In this document: positions 1-8,464 of the stretch, piece after piece
How positions within the stretch are numbered: position 1 is the first letter of the stretch
How the letters are laid out: the number at the start of each line of letters is the position of its first letter
From: Nocardia stercoris
GTDB taxonomy: Bacteria; Actinomycetota; Actinomycetes; Mycobacteriales; Mycobacteriaceae
Length of the DNA stretch: 64,000 nt
NCBI RefSeq assembly: GCF_003696265.1
Contig: NZ_RFFH01000004.1
Location: 186,001 to 250,000, forward strand
Direction of reading: 5' to 3'
Notes under the pieces: model-generated
The model's database searches: none
Told to the model about the DNA's origin: nothing
The model's input: the letters and a program-made list of their open reading frames with translations, nothing else
Translations under genes and position numbers: made by a program

Positions 1-1
1 T

Positions 2-640
2 GTCCGCGATCCCGCGACACACGTCACGGCCACCAGATGCGCGCTCGACATGTTCGGGCGGCTGGATGTCTATGTCGGCAATGTCGGTGTGTACGACTAC
101 GGCGCGAAGCTCGACGACCTGGAACTCGCACAGCTGCCCGGAAATTTCCACGAACTCTTCACCACCAACGTGCTCGGCTATCTGCTCGGCGTCCGGGCGG
201 CGAGCTCCGCACTGCGTCACCGCCGGGGCTCGATCATCCTCACCAGTTCCTCGAGCGGAACCTATGCCGGTGGCGGCGGCGCACTGTATGTGGCGTCCAA
301 GCACGCGGTGGTCGGGCTGGTCCGGCAACTCGCCTACGAATTCGCGCCCGACGTGCGAGTCAATGGCATCGCACCCGGGGCAACGCGCACTGGACTGACC
401 GGCGTGACCGGTCTCGGCGGAGACCGTCACCTGCGCGAGGAGACCGGGATGCTCGACAGCATCGCAAAGACGATTCCGCTCGGATTCGTCAGCGAGCCCG
501 AACACCATACCGGTCTCTACGTCGCGCTGGCCTGCGCGGCAGACACCGGATTCGTCACCGGCGCGGTCTTTCCCAGCGACGGCGGATTGGAAGTGCGCGG
601 CCGGCGGGCCGCACGCTCGACCGGCGAGGCCACACCGTGA
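2..640 (+). CDS. cis-dihydrodiol dehydrogenase-like SDR (5' partial)
   Basis: Short-chain dehydrogenase whose start lies left of the window; the frame is open from base 2. The visible part begins in the Rossmann fold (NVGVYDY, equivalent to the NAG motif) and carries the catalytic Ser region (TSSSSGTY) and YxxxK (YVASK). It ends in GGLEVRG, like the GGLGVRG end of biphenyl/benzene cis-dihydrodiol dehydrogenases (BphB type). Enzymes of that kind use NAD+ to convert a cis-dihydrodiol to a catechol. The stop overlaps the next start (GTGA), so it is translationally coupled to the ferredoxin reductase, which supports an aromatic ring-hydroxylation pathway. The oxygenase genes would have to be left of the window. 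The exact substrate cannot be told. Confidence 0.82.
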   Translation, partial: VRDPATHVTATRCALDMFGRLDVYVGNVGVYDYGAKLDDLELAQLPGNFHELFTTNVLGYLLGVRAASSALRHRRGSIILTSSSSGTYAGGGGALYVASKHAVVGLVRQLAYEFAPDVRVNGIAPGATRTGLTGVTGLGGDRHLREETGMLDSIAKTIPLGFVSEPEHHTGLYVALACAADTGFVTGAVFPSDGGLEVRGRRAARSTGEATP

Positions 641-1794
641 CGCGGCCCGACAGCGTGGTCGTGGTGGGCGGCGGTCTGGCCGGGCACACCGTGGCAGTGA
701 CATTGCGCTCATGCGGCTTCCACGGTCGGCTCACGGTGATCACTCAGGAGTCGACCGACCCCTACGATCGTCCGCCACTGTCGAAGGACCTGTTGGCGGG
801 AGAGCCGATCCAGCCCACCCTCAGCCCCCACCTCGCCGATCTCGGGATCGAACTGCACACCGCAACTGCCGCAGTCGGCATCCGGCCGCACGAAATCCTC
901 ACCACAGCGGGACGATTCCCGTTCGAGGCCGCTCTGCTCGCACCCGGACTGCGGGCGCGCCGACTGCCGAGCGGGCATGGCGCGCCGGCGGCCAACGTCC
1001 TGCGGAGTCTCGAGGACGCCGTTGGTCTGCGTACCGAACTCACCACGGGCCGCAGGGTGCTGATCGTCGGCGCGGGCTTGATCGGGGCCGAGGTCGCCAC
1101 GGCCGCCGCAGCTGCCGGCTGCCGGGTCTCGGTCATCGGCCCCGACCTCGGCCCGGCCCTCGCCGCCGTGCCCGATTCGGTGCACGACGAGATCCGAGGG
1201 TGGTACGACGACTGCGGCATCCGGCTGACGACCGGGGTCCAGGTTCTCGAAACCACACACGACGGAGTGCTACTCAGCGATTCCAGTCGTCGCGCCGCCG
1301 ATCTGGTGATCGCCGCGATCGGCGGAGCACCGGCGACGGCGTGGCTGCACGGTTCACCGATCGGCCTGGATCCGGCAGGGTTCATCACCACGGACGAGCA
1401 CCTGCGCACCGACCTACCCGGTGTCTACGCGGCGGGCGACGCGATCGCCTGGCCCTCGGCCCGCTACGGACGCGCGATGCATCTCGAACACTGGCACCAC
1501 GCGGCCGACTCCGCACAGATCGCAGCCCGGAACATCCTCGGCGCCAACGAAACCTATGATCCGCTGCCCTACTTCTGGTCCCACCAGCTCGGCCACAGCC
1601 TGCACTACATCGGCCGCCACGGCCGGGCGGATCCGGCCGAGATCCGCTCGGATACCCGCTCCGGACGGGCGGTGACCTGGACACGCGGCGGGCGGCCGAC
1701 GGCCGTACTGGCCCTCGACGCGCCGCACCTCGTACGTCGTGCCCGCGCGGCGCTGCAAGCGGCTGATCGACCGGAAATCGGTGCAATGCAATGA
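637..1794 (+). CDS. NAD(P)/FAD-dependent ferredoxin reductase (BphA4/rhodocoxin reductase type)
   Basis: Flavoprotein of 385 aa that would pass electrons from NAD(P)H through FAD to the ferredoxin of a Rieske dioxygenase or P450. An N-terminal FAD dinucleotide motif (VVVVGGGLAGH, residues about 6-16), a central NAD-binding motif (VLIVGAGLIGAE, about 145-156) and the second FAD motif (GVYAAGDA) are all present in the family order. The GTG start at 637 overlaps the SDR stop by four bases and removes a long unrelated N-terminal extension of the open frame. The next gene starts at or just after its stop. Electron-transfer partner not in view. Confidence 0.88.
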   Translation: MTRPDSVVVVGGGLAGHTVAVTLRSCGFHGRLTVITQESTDPYDRPPLSKDLLAGEPIQPTLSPHLADLGIELHTATAAVGIRPHEILTTAGRFPFEAALLAPGLRARRLPSGHGAPAANVLRSLEDAVGLRTELTTGRRVLIVGAGLIGAEVATAAAAAGCRVSVIGPDLGPALAAVPDSVHDEIRGWYDDCGIRLTTGVQVLETTHDGVLLSDSSRRAADLVIAAIGGAPATAWLHGSPIGLDPAGFITTDEHLRTDLPGVYAAGDAIAWPSARYGRAMHLEHWHHAADSAQIAARNILGANETYDPLPYFWSHQLGHSLHYIGRHGRADPAEIRSDTRSGRAVTWTRGGRPTAVLALDAPHLVRRARAALQAADRPEIGAMQ

Positions 1795-1811
1795 CAAATC
1801 GGAAGAGGAAC

Positions 1812-2783
1812 ATGGAATCCGGCAATCGACAATTCGCCGACCTCGTCGCGTCGCTGCGGATCCCGGTGATGGCGGCCCCGATGTTTCTGGTGTCGGGCAC
1901 CGAGATGGTCACCGCCGCAGCGTGTTCCGGAATCATCGGTACATTTCCCGCCGCGAACGCGCGCACCATCGATGATCTGGGCGGCATGCTCGAGGGCATC
2001 GCCGCCGGAGCCGGTGGGGGAGCGTGGGGTGTCAATCTCATCGTGCACCGCACCTATGACCGGCTCGAGGCCGAACTGGCCTTGCTGCACGAGGCCGCGC
2101 CGGCTCTGGTGATCACCGCGCTCGGTACTCCGCAGCGTGCCCTCGACGCCGTACATCGCTGGGGCGGATTGGTTTTCGCCGATATCAGCACGCCCGAACA
2201 GGCCCGGCGCGCCATTGCCGCAGGCGCTGACGGTCTGGCCGCCGTCTGCTCGGGGGCCGGGGGACACACCGGAAAATACAGCCCCTTTTCGCTGATCGCC
2301 GCGATCCGCGAATTCTGGGACGGACCGCTGATCGCCGGCGGCGCGGTGTCTTCCGGCGCGGGCATTCTCGCCATGCGCGTCCTCGGCGCCGACCTGGTCA
2401 CCATCGGCACCCGGCTGCTCGCGACCACGGAGAGCCGCGCGGCCGAGGGACACCGCCGGATGGTGATCGACGCGACGATCGCGGACATCATCACCTCTGA
2501 CCGCGTGACCGGGGTTGCCGCGAACTGGCTCGCCGAGAGCCTGAACCGGCACCGGGCGATGGCCGGCGGCCCGACCGGGATCGACTTCTCCGGCGCGATC
2601 GCCGATTCCAAGGCCTGGCGGGACGTGTGGTCGGCCGGGGAAGGCGTCGGCGCAGTCCTCGGTCCGGAGTCCGTCGCCGAGGTCGTGGCCGCGCTCGGCG
2701 CCGAATATGACGCGGCACTGGCAGGCGTGAGAGCGGACGCGATGCCTGAGCTCACGCAGCCCGTCGCGAACATTCCCGATTGA
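1812..2783 (+). CDS. nitronate monooxygenase-family flavin oxidoreductase
   Basis: FMN-dependent TIM-barrel protein of the nitronate monooxygenase / 2-nitropropane dioxygenase family (323 aa). It shows the N-terminal APMFLVSG motif, the GAWGVNL strand, the central GADGLAAVCSGAGGHTG phosphate-binding segment and GGAVSSG. The ATG at 1812 is preferred because a strong GGAAGAGGAA ribosome site precedes it; an ATG at 1791 overlaps the upstream stop (ATGA) and is the alternative. In a ring-hydroxylation operon it could oxidise a nitroalkane-like or reduced intermediate, or act as an enoyl reductase-like flavoprotein. The sequence does not decide. Confidence 0.82.
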   Translation: MESGNRQFADLVASLRIPVMAAPMFLVSGTEMVTAAACSGIIGTFPAANARTIDDLGGMLEGIAAGAGGGAWGVNLIVHRTYDRLEAELALLHEAAPALVITALGTPQRALDAVHRWGGLVFADISTPEQARRAIAAGADGLAAVCSGAGGHTGKYSPFSLIAAIREFWDGPLIAGGAVSSGAGILAMRVLGADLVTIGTRLLATTESRAAEGHRRMVIDATIADIITSDRVTGVAANWLAESLNRHRAMAGGPTGIDFSGAIADSKAWRDVWSAGEGVGAVLGPESVAEVVAALGAEYDAALAGVRADAMPELTQPVANIPD

Positions 2784-2823
2784 TCACCCTGAAAGAACTC
2801 AGCAAGATTTACTGGAGGTTGTG

Positions 2824-4383
2824 GTGGCCGCTGTGACTACCGAGGATACGACGGCCCGACCGGAACGCGAGCCGTCCGCCAGCGTGGTCGAATCCCTGCG
2901 CCGGGCAATGACCGATGCGCCCGATCGAACCGCGATCGTCTGCGGTAACCGGACCCTGACCTTCGCCGAACTGGGCCGTTCGGCGGTGGGTCTGGCACGC
3001 CGCCTTTCCGAGTCGGTCGTGGCCGGACATCCGGTCGCGGTCGTCATGCCGAACGGCCCCGAGCTGTCGGCCGCGATCTTCGCCGCCTGGCTGGCGGGTG
3101 CGCAGGTGGCCCTGATGAACCCCGGCTTCACCGGCCGGGAACTGCGCCTGCTGCTCGAACGGTCCGGGGCGAGTGTGGTGCTCACCGCGGCCGGCGCCGC
3201 CGATCAGGTCTTCGCCGCGGCGGAGTCGCTCGGTCTCGAACTCGTCGTGGTCGGCACCCGCGAGCTGGACCTCGAAACATGGTGCGGCGACGAGACACTC
3301 ACCATCACCGACGACCAGCTGCCCCCACCGGATCGGCTGGCGACCATGATGTTCACCGGAGGCACCACCGGAGTGCCCAAAGGCGTCGATCACACCCACC
3401 GCACCCTGATGCTTACCGTCCTCGGCATGGAGGGGTGCTGGCCGACTCGTCCCGGTGCCGAGGTGTGGCTGAATGTGGCGCCCTCGTTTCATATCTGGGG
3501 GTTGCTGATGGGCATCCTCAATCCCGTTTACGGCCACGCCACGGTGGTGATCTGCCAGGGATTCAAGCCCGATGCGGTGGCTACCGCCATCCGCGACCAC
3601 CGGGTCACCGTGTTCGGCGGCGGTCCGGCCGAGATCTACGCCGGTCTGCTGTCGAGCGAGCACGCCAATCGCGCGAACCTGTCGACCGTGCGGGTGTGCC
3701 CGGGCGGCGGATCGCGGTTCTCCGCGGCGCTGCACGATCGCTGGCTGCACCGAACCGGCGTGGTGATCCGCGAGGCGTACGGCATGACCGAACTCGCGCC
3801 GATCACCTGCAATCGCTCGGACATGTCCCCACGGCCGGGTTCGGTCGGGTTGCCTGCCGCTGGGGTCGAGGTCCGGGTCGTCGATCCGGACAATCCACAC
3901 CGGCTCGCGAATGCTCGGGAAGCCGGTGAGATACAGGTCCGCGCACCGCACATGACGATCGGCTATCACGATCCGGCGCACAACGACGGGGCTTTCGCCG
4001 ACGGTTGGCTCAATACCGGGGATATCGGTTATCTCGACGAGGACGGCTTCTTGTTCATCGTCGATCGTATGAAGGACATGCTCATCGTCGGCGGCTTCAA
4101 CGTCTACCCGCGCGAGATCGATGAGACCCTGTGCCATTTTCCGGGAATCCTCGATGCCGCCACCGTGGGTGTAGCCGACGAGCGGCGTGGCGAACGTCCG
4201 GTCTCGTTCGTCGTCGTCGACGCCGGCGTGGTTCTCGACCGAGCAGAGCTGGCCGACTACTGCACGGCGAATCTGGCGCATTACAAACAGCCCCGAGACG
4301 TTCGGGTGGTCGGGCAATTGCCGAAAACCGCCGCGAACAAGATCGATCGTGTCGCCCTGCGGAAGATGGCGGCAGACATGTGA
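2824..4383 (+). CDS. AMP-dependent acyl-CoA synthetase/ligase
   Basis: Adenylate-forming enzyme of 519 aa, predicted to activate a carboxylic acid to acyl-AMP and then acyl-CoA. The core motifs are in order: phosphate-binding loop MFTGGTTGVPKG (about 175-186), YGMTE, GWLNTGDIGY, the hinge DRMKDMLIVGGFNVYP, and the C-terminal lysine motif PKTAANKIDR. A GGAGG at 2814-2818 precedes two consecutive GTG codons; the second (2824) has the better spacing. Downstream of ring-hydroxylation genes it probably activates an aromatic or ring-cleavage acid. Substrate unknown. Confidence 0.88.
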   Translation: MAAVTTEDTTARPEREPSASVVESLRRAMTDAPDRTAIVCGNRTLTFAELGRSAVGLARRLSESVVAGHPVAVVMPNGPELSAAIFAAWLAGAQVALMNPGFTGRELRLLLERSGASVVLTAAGAADQVFAAAESLGLELVVVGTRELDLETWCGDETLTITDDQLPPPDRLATMMFTGGTTGVPKGVDHTHRTLMLTVLGMEGCWPTRPGAEVWLNVAPSFHIWGLLMGILNPVYGHATVVICQGFKPDAVATAIRDHRVTVFGGGPAEIYAGLLSSEHANRANLSTVRVCPGGGSRFSAALHDRWLHRTGVVIREAYGMTELAPITCNRSDMSPRPGSVGLPAAGVEVRVVDPDNPHRLANAREAGEIQVRAPHMTIGYHDPAHNDGAFADGWLNTGDIGYLDEDGFLFIVDRMKDMLIVGGFNVYPREIDETLCHFPGILDAATVGVADERRGERPVSFVVVDAGVVLDRAELADYCTANLAHYKQPRDVRVVGQLPKTAANKIDRVALRKMAADM

Positions 4384-4469
4384 TGTGGCCTGACGCCGGT
4401 CGGGCGTCCAGCGCACTTCCTGGATCCTGCTGCGGGCTAAGCTGACTTGTTCGATTTCGGAGGAACTAT

Positions 4470-5090
4470 ATGGTGGGAGGCCCACGTGTGGCTGCGTCGA
4501 CGCCGGTCGAGGGGGAGTCGGCCTGGGAGGACAAACGGCGGCGAATTCTCGACGGCGCCGCCGCTGTCTTCTCCTCCCGCGGGTACAGCAAAGGCACCAC
4601 CAGGGAAATCGCGGCCCAACTCGACCTCAGCCAGCCATCCATCTATCACTACGTCGGATCGAAGGCAGACCTGTTGCGCGAGATCGCGTTACAGGTCGAT
4701 CGGGACATGACGGCCGCGCTGCACGACGGCTTGGCGGCGGCCCGCGACCCGGTCACCCAGCTGCGGGCGATCATCACCCGATTCACCTATGCGGTGATCG
4801 CGAACCATCTCACCTTCGCCGTCTACCGCAGCGAGCAGCGCTGGCTGGAGCCGGCGGTAGCCGAACAAGTGCAACGCGACGAGCGCGAATTCGTCGCCAC
4901 CGTCCGGAGTGTCGTCGAAAAGGTGCAGGCGCTCGGGCAGCTTCCTGACGCGCCGTCGTCGGTGATCACCTTCGCGATTCTCAATATGGTCAGCGAAAGC
5001 TATCGCTGGTATCACCAGGGTGGCTCGCTCGACCCGGCGTCTATCGCCGACGCCTATTGCACACTCATCGGGCTACCGCCGCGGGATTGA
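4470..5090 (+). CDS. TetR family transcriptional regulator
   Basis: TetR repressor-like protein, 206 aa. The N-terminal HTH is clear: KRRRILDGAAAVFSSRGY, then TREIAAQLDLSQPSIYHYVGSK (about residues 16-60), followed by a ligand-binding helical domain. A GGAGGAACTAT ribosome site precedes the ATG. It lies 86 bp after the ligase, same strand, so it could be the local regulator of the catabolic operon, sensing an acyl-CoA or aromatic intermediate (inference). It ends in PPRD. Confidence 0.88.
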   Translation: MVGGPRVAASTPVEGESAWEDKRRRILDGAAAVFSSRGYSKGTTREIAAQLDLSQPSIYHYVGSKADLLREIALQVDRDMTAALHDGLAAARDPVTQLRAIITRFTYAVIANHLTFAVYRSEQRWLEPAVAEQVQRDEREFVATVRSVVEKVQALGQLPDAPSSVITFAILNMVSESYRWYHQGGSLDPASIADAYCTLIGLPPRD

Positions 5091-5614
5091 CGGCAGCCCA
5101 ACGTCATTGTCAGTAGCGTTAGCCTCGATGTTTCGCCGGGCCGTCGGCCCAGCCTGATCGGTCCGAGGCGCAGTCGGCACCGGCTGCGACCGCCACAGCC
5201 AGGTCCAGCCACGATCTTGACCGGATCGTGGCTGGCCAGCGGCTTGTGCCGCCGCGCCGACACCGCCGCCTGTGATCCCGTCGAGTCAACCTTCAGCGCG
5301 CTCGACCGCTCGAACCGTCCCATCGGCTGTCGCGCACAGCATCGGATCGCCATCGGCGGGGATCGCGAAGATCCGGCATTCACAGACTGCCTGGCGGCGG
5401 GTGGCGTCAATCACTTTGGCGATCGCGCGCAGGCGCGCGCCATTGGCCGTTCGAAGGCGGGTGCGGTGGTCGTCATCGGGCGGCTGCGGATTCGTTGGTG
5501 GGGTTGGGGCGCACGGTTTCCCGGTCCGCGACCCGCCGTGGCGTCGCTCAGCGCACCCGCAAGGTCGCTGGTGGTCAGCCACGGCGTGAAGTCGCGTCGA
5601 ATCGTCCGGCGGGA
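5091..5614 (+). other. gene-poor stretch
   Basis: About 520 bp with only short open frames on both strands and no recognisable domain, ribosome site or operator. It may be decayed coding sequence, but no family could be assigned. Confidence 0.5.
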
Positions 5615-6127
5615 CTACCGATGGACCTTGTTCTTGCGGACCTGATCGCTGTGGATCCTTGCGCGCAGGAAGCGAACGTAGCGGCTGTGGTGGCTCGTCG
5701 GCGTCGCCCCCGGAACCAGTGTGGTCTCGGCGCAGTCGAGTGAGTCTTCCAGCGCCGCGTCATGCAGCCAGCGCCAGGCGAGGGGCCAGGTGAAGCGATC
5801 TCTTCCGTGGGTTCGCATGATCAACTCGTGCGTCAGCCGGGTGTGTGTGGCGTCCAGCTCTTCCACGATGAATCCGTGTGTCCCGTCGAAACCGGCCGGA
5901 CGATGGAACCGGAACTGCACTTCGCGCCCGGGCACGTACTTCACGCAGGTGTAGCGGATCGGCCCGTGGCCACCGATGGCACCGACGCCCAACGGTCGAT
6001 CGAACCGCATCGCGGGCCACTGCTGGATCGGCCACAGCCGGTCGTCGTCGGTGGCCAGCGTGTCGAGCAGCTGGCCCACCGCCTGCGCATCGGCTGCGAT
6101 CACCCGACTGTGGATATTTCTCACCAT
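5615..6127 (-). CDS. SRPBCC family protein
   Basis: Protein of 170 aa resembling polyketide cyclase/START-like SRPBCC proteins: an N-terminal beta strand followed by a helix (ADAQAVGQLLDTLATDDDRLWP), beta strands (YVPGREVQFRF, THGFIVEELDATHTRLTHEL) and a C-terminal helix. These bind hydrophobic ligands; enzymatic activity is not evident. It is transcribed divergently from a TetR gene across a 32-bp perfect palindrome, so it is very likely repressed by that regulator. The C-terminal 25 residues are basic and may be poorly conserved. Confidence 0.7.
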   Translation of the reverse strand: MVRNIHSRVIAADAQAVGQLLDTLATDDDRLWPIQQWPAMRFDRPLGVGAIGGHGPIRYTCVKYVPGREVQFRFHRPAGFDGTHGFIVEELDATHTRLTHELIMRTHGRDRFTWPLAWRWLHDAALEDSLDCAETTLVPGATPTSHHSRYVRFLRARIHSDQVRKNKVHR

Positions 6128-6148
6128 GATCAGGACCCTTCATTTGGC

Positions 6149-6180
6149 GATTACTCTCTAATTGCAATTAGAGAGTAATC
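6149..6180. promoter_or_regulatory. 32-bp perfect palindromic operator
   Basis: The half-site GATTACTCTCTAATTG is followed immediately by its exact reverse complement. It sits 21 bp from the SRPBCC start and 8 bp from the TetR start, where one TetR dimer pair would control both divergent genes. Operator function is inferred from position and symmetry. Confidence 0.85.
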
Positions 6181-6188
6181 TCTAGCTC

Positions 6189-6818
6189 GTGTCAAGGAAA
6201 CCAACGCACACCCGCGACTCACTGCTTGACGCCGCTGCCGACCTGGCCGCGTCCCATGGCGCCGCCGCGGTCACGATGAGCGCGGTCGCGGCTGCCGTGG
6301 GCGCGCCGAGCGGCTCGGTCTACTACCGCTTTCCCGACCGGGCGACGCTACTGGCAGGACTGTGGCTGCGTACCGTGGATCGATTCCAGAGCGGCTTCCT
6401 CGAGGCCTTGCGTATCGACCCTCCGCAGCGAGCCGCGATGGGGGCCGCGCATCACGTGACCGACTGGTCGCGACGGCACCCGACCGAGGCCGCGGTATTG
6501 CTCGCGGGCCGGGAAGCCTTCGGGTTCGCGCAGTGGAGTGCCGAATCCCGAGATGTGGCCGCGACGCAGCAGGCTCGAATCGACGATGCGGTACGCGAAC
6601 TCGGCGATCGGCTGGGCTACCACAGTCGGGCCGATCGCGAACGGTTGGCTCTGCTGATCGTCGAGTTGCCTCATGCGGCCGTGCGGCGATGCGCGCGCAA
6701 GGCCGGCGCCGACCTGGCCGACGCCGCCGCCGCCGTCGACCGGATCGTGCGTGATGCGCTCGGTGAAGGCGCCGGTACCCTATCGGATGCTCCATCGGAC
6801 CCCGCGCACACGGGCTGA
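6189..6818 (+). CDS. TetR family transcriptional regulator
   Basis: TetR-type regulator, 209 aa, GTG start. HTH: RDSLLDAAADLAASHGAAAVTMSAVAAAVGAPSG..YYRFPDR (residues about 9-55). The C-terminal part is all-helical. The start lies 8 bp from the 32-bp palindrome, so it probably represses itself and the divergent SRPBCC gene. The effector is unknown. Confidence 0.87.
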   Translation: MSRKPTHTRDSLLDAAADLAASHGAAAVTMSAVAAAVGAPSGSVYYRFPDRATLLAGLWLRTVDRFQSGFLEALRIDPPQRAAMGAAHHVTDWSRRHPTEAAVLLAGREAFGFAQWSAESRDVAATQQARIDDAVRELGDRLGYHSRADRERLALLIVELPHAAVRRCARKAGADLADAAAAVDRIVRDALGEGAGTLSDAPSDPAHTG

Positions 6819-6839
6819 CGATTCGACGATCTTTCGACG

Positions 6840-7117
6840 AAGCCCATCGTTCCAACCGGCCGAAGAGTCCGTTCGGTTTGACCAGGACCATCATTCGCGG
6901 CTCGCATCCGTCGAGGGTCGGGACTCAGCGGAGGTGTGCCACCTTGTGTCCGGTTGTTCGCCAGCTCCGAGCGCTGATTCACCGTGGAGTTCGTACAGGT
7001 TGTTCGGAGGTGCCTGCCAGGCAGACCCCTGGCGCAAGACCGTTCGGCAGCGATTTCATGGATCCGCCATGGCTTTTCGATATGCGCGGGTGCGGGGAAG
7101 TCGGTTGGGCATGGCAT
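6840..7117 (-). pseudogene. decayed DUF2867-family gene
   Basis: Fragments of both ends of a DUF2867 protein can be read on the minus strand in different frames. The N-terminus (KPWRIHEIAAE) matches KPWRIHDIA-like text of the intact gene at 10004-10597, and the C-terminal MMVLVKPNGLFG (from 6894) matches MAVLVKPNGLLG of the same gene. The middle is deleted and the frame shifts. It is divergent from the TetR at 7207, as an intact regulator-target pair would be. Confidence 0.6.
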
Positions 7118-7129
7118 CGCCCTCCGTCA

Positions 7130-7182
7130 GTTATGCGGAAACGTATAATTAAAGGCTGGATCGGTTATACGGTCCGTAGAAC
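7130..7182. promoter_or_regulatory. two TATACG-type operator sites before tetR
   Basis: Site 1 (7130-7149) reads GTTATGCG-GAAA-CGTATAAT. Site 2 (7164-7182) reads GTTATACG-GTC-CGTAGAAC. Both match the symmetric motif seen at 8441, 9103, 10608, 10641, 14952 and 14986. They lie 25-77 bp before the TetR start, which points to autoregulation. Confidence 0.7.
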
Positions 7183-7206
7183 GTTGCGAGGGAGGTGGTT
7201 CACGGC

Positions 7207-7824
7207 ATGGGTGCGCTGCGCACACCACGCGAGACATGGATCGACGCGGGGCTGGCGGCATTGGCCACCGGGGGCGTCGATGCCGTGCGAATCGAGACGC
7301 TCGCCAAGGCTCTCGGAGTTACCAAGGGCGGGTTCTACGGCTACTTCGCCGACCGTGAGGCGCTGCTGACGGCAATGCTCGACACCTGGGAGCGCGAAGC
7401 GGTGGACAATGTGGTCGAGGAGGTCACCCGGGGTGAGGGCAGCGTTCTCGACAAGGCCCGGCTGGCTGGTCATCTCACCTTCTCCGGCGATCGGTTGCTC
7501 CCCATCGACCTGGCCATCCGCGACTGGGCCCGCCGCGACGGCGCCGTCGCCGAACGTCTGCGCCGAGTCGACAACCGGCGCATGGACCTGCTCCGCGATG
7601 CGATCGGCACAATCTGCTCAGATCCTGACGAGGTCGAGGCTCGGAGCCTGCTCGCATTCTGCGCAGCTATCGGCAGCCATTTCCTCGCCGCCGATCATCC
7701 CGGCCGTACTCGGGAAGAGGTCATCGCGCGTGCGGGAGACCTGATCCTGAATCGTGCGACGGGTGAGCGGCCCGACCGTGCGGGTGCGCCAGATGGACAT
7801 ACAGTCGGACGAATTTCGCCATGA
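7207..7824 (+). CDS. TetR family transcriptional regulator (candidate master of the TATACG regulon)
   Basis: TetR protein, 205 aa from the ATG at 7207; a GTG at 7195 overlaps the GGGAGG ribosome site and is less likely. HTH: WIDAGLAALATGGVDAVRIETLAKALGVTKGGFYGYFADREALL (residues about 10-54). Its promoter carries two copies of the TATACG-N4-CGTATA motif that also precedes several nearby genes, so it is the best candidate to bind them all. The decayed DUF2867 gene is divergent. Ligand unknown. Confidence 0.88.
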   Translation: MGALRTPRETWIDAGLAALATGGVDAVRIETLAKALGVTKGGFYGYFADREALLTAMLDTWEREAVDNVVEEVTRGEGSVLDKARLAGHLTFSGDRLLPIDLAIRDWARRDGAVAERLRRVDNRRMDLLRDAIGTICSDPDEVEARSLLAFCAAIGSHFLAADHPGRTREEVIARAGDLILNRATGERPDRAGAPDGHTVGRISP

Positions 7825-7881
7825 TCTGTGGCCGTAAGGATTCAATGACTGGCGACCGACCGGTCACTCGGACCGTGAACC

Positions 7882-8391
7882 TCATGGCCTGGCGTAGCGC
7901 CTGCGAGCGTAGGCGGCGGTGACTGCGATGACCAGAGGCCCCCAGGCCAGCAACGGTGCATAACACAAACCCATGACGACACCCGCCGTGCCGTGCGGAA
8001 AGTCGGGGTCCGTCAGCGGGCTGCGTGGCGACAGAGCGACCGCGGCGGACAACGTCGTCACGGCCAGTCCTCCTAACGCGGCGGGAACGATGGCGACCAG
8101 TGGATGGATACGACGACTGCCCAAGACCGGGATCCACGCCGGCACCCACTCGCCCCAGGGTCGGACCAGGCCGAGGGTGAGTAAGGCCGCGCTCTGCGAC
8201 ACCAGGGTCAAAATCCACACGTAGGTCACGAAGGTCGGTCCGTGGTAGAGCCTTCCCAGTTCGCCGGTGAAGCCGACATCGACCCCGAATCCGGCCGTGA
8301 CTCTCCATATGCACGAGGGGATCGTGCATCCGACTGTGGCCCATGCGGCGAGCTCGGTCCAGCGTGGGACTTCCAATTCCTTGTCGGTCAT
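7882..8391 (-). CDS. small integral membrane protein
   Basis: 169-aa protein starting MTDKELEVPRW; the frame is open further upstream but the operator lies there, so the internal ATG at 8391 is chosen. Four hydrophobic segments are visible (around WATVGCTIPSCIW, FVTYVWILTLVSQSAALLTLGL, PLVAIVPAALGGLAVTTLSAAVAL and VVMGLCYAPLLAWGPLVIAVTAAY), with a basic ARRRYARP tail. No family recognised. A perfect 24-bp palindrome of the TATACG type lies 50 bp upstream, so it belongs to the local TetR regulon. Confidence 0.72.
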   Translation of the reverse strand: MTDKELEVPRWTELAAWATVGCTIPSCIWRVTAGFGVDVGFTGELGRLYHGPTFVTYVWILTLVSQSAALLTLGLVRPWGEWVPAWIPVLGSRRIHPLVAIVPAALGGLAVTTLSAAVALSPRSPLTDPDFPHGTAGVVMGLCYAPLLAWGPLVIAVTAAYARRRYARP

Positions 8392-8440
8392 GGCGGTTGA
8401 ACTCCATTCTGCGAAAGTCTGAGGCGCGGCAGATGATTCC

Positions 8441-8464
8441 AAGTTATACGCATGCGTATAACTT
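8441..8464. promoter_or_regulatory. 24-bp perfect TATACG palindrome
   Basis: Half-site AAGTTATACGCA followed by its exact reverse complement; core GTTATACG-CATG-CGTATAAC. It lies 50 bp upstream of the membrane-protein gene that starts at 8391 on the minus strand. Confidence 0.82.

Noticed and set aside
2809..4485. 558-aa minus-strand open frame
   Set aside because: It is antisense to the acyl-CoA ligase, which has all family motifs; high GC keeps the opposite frame open.
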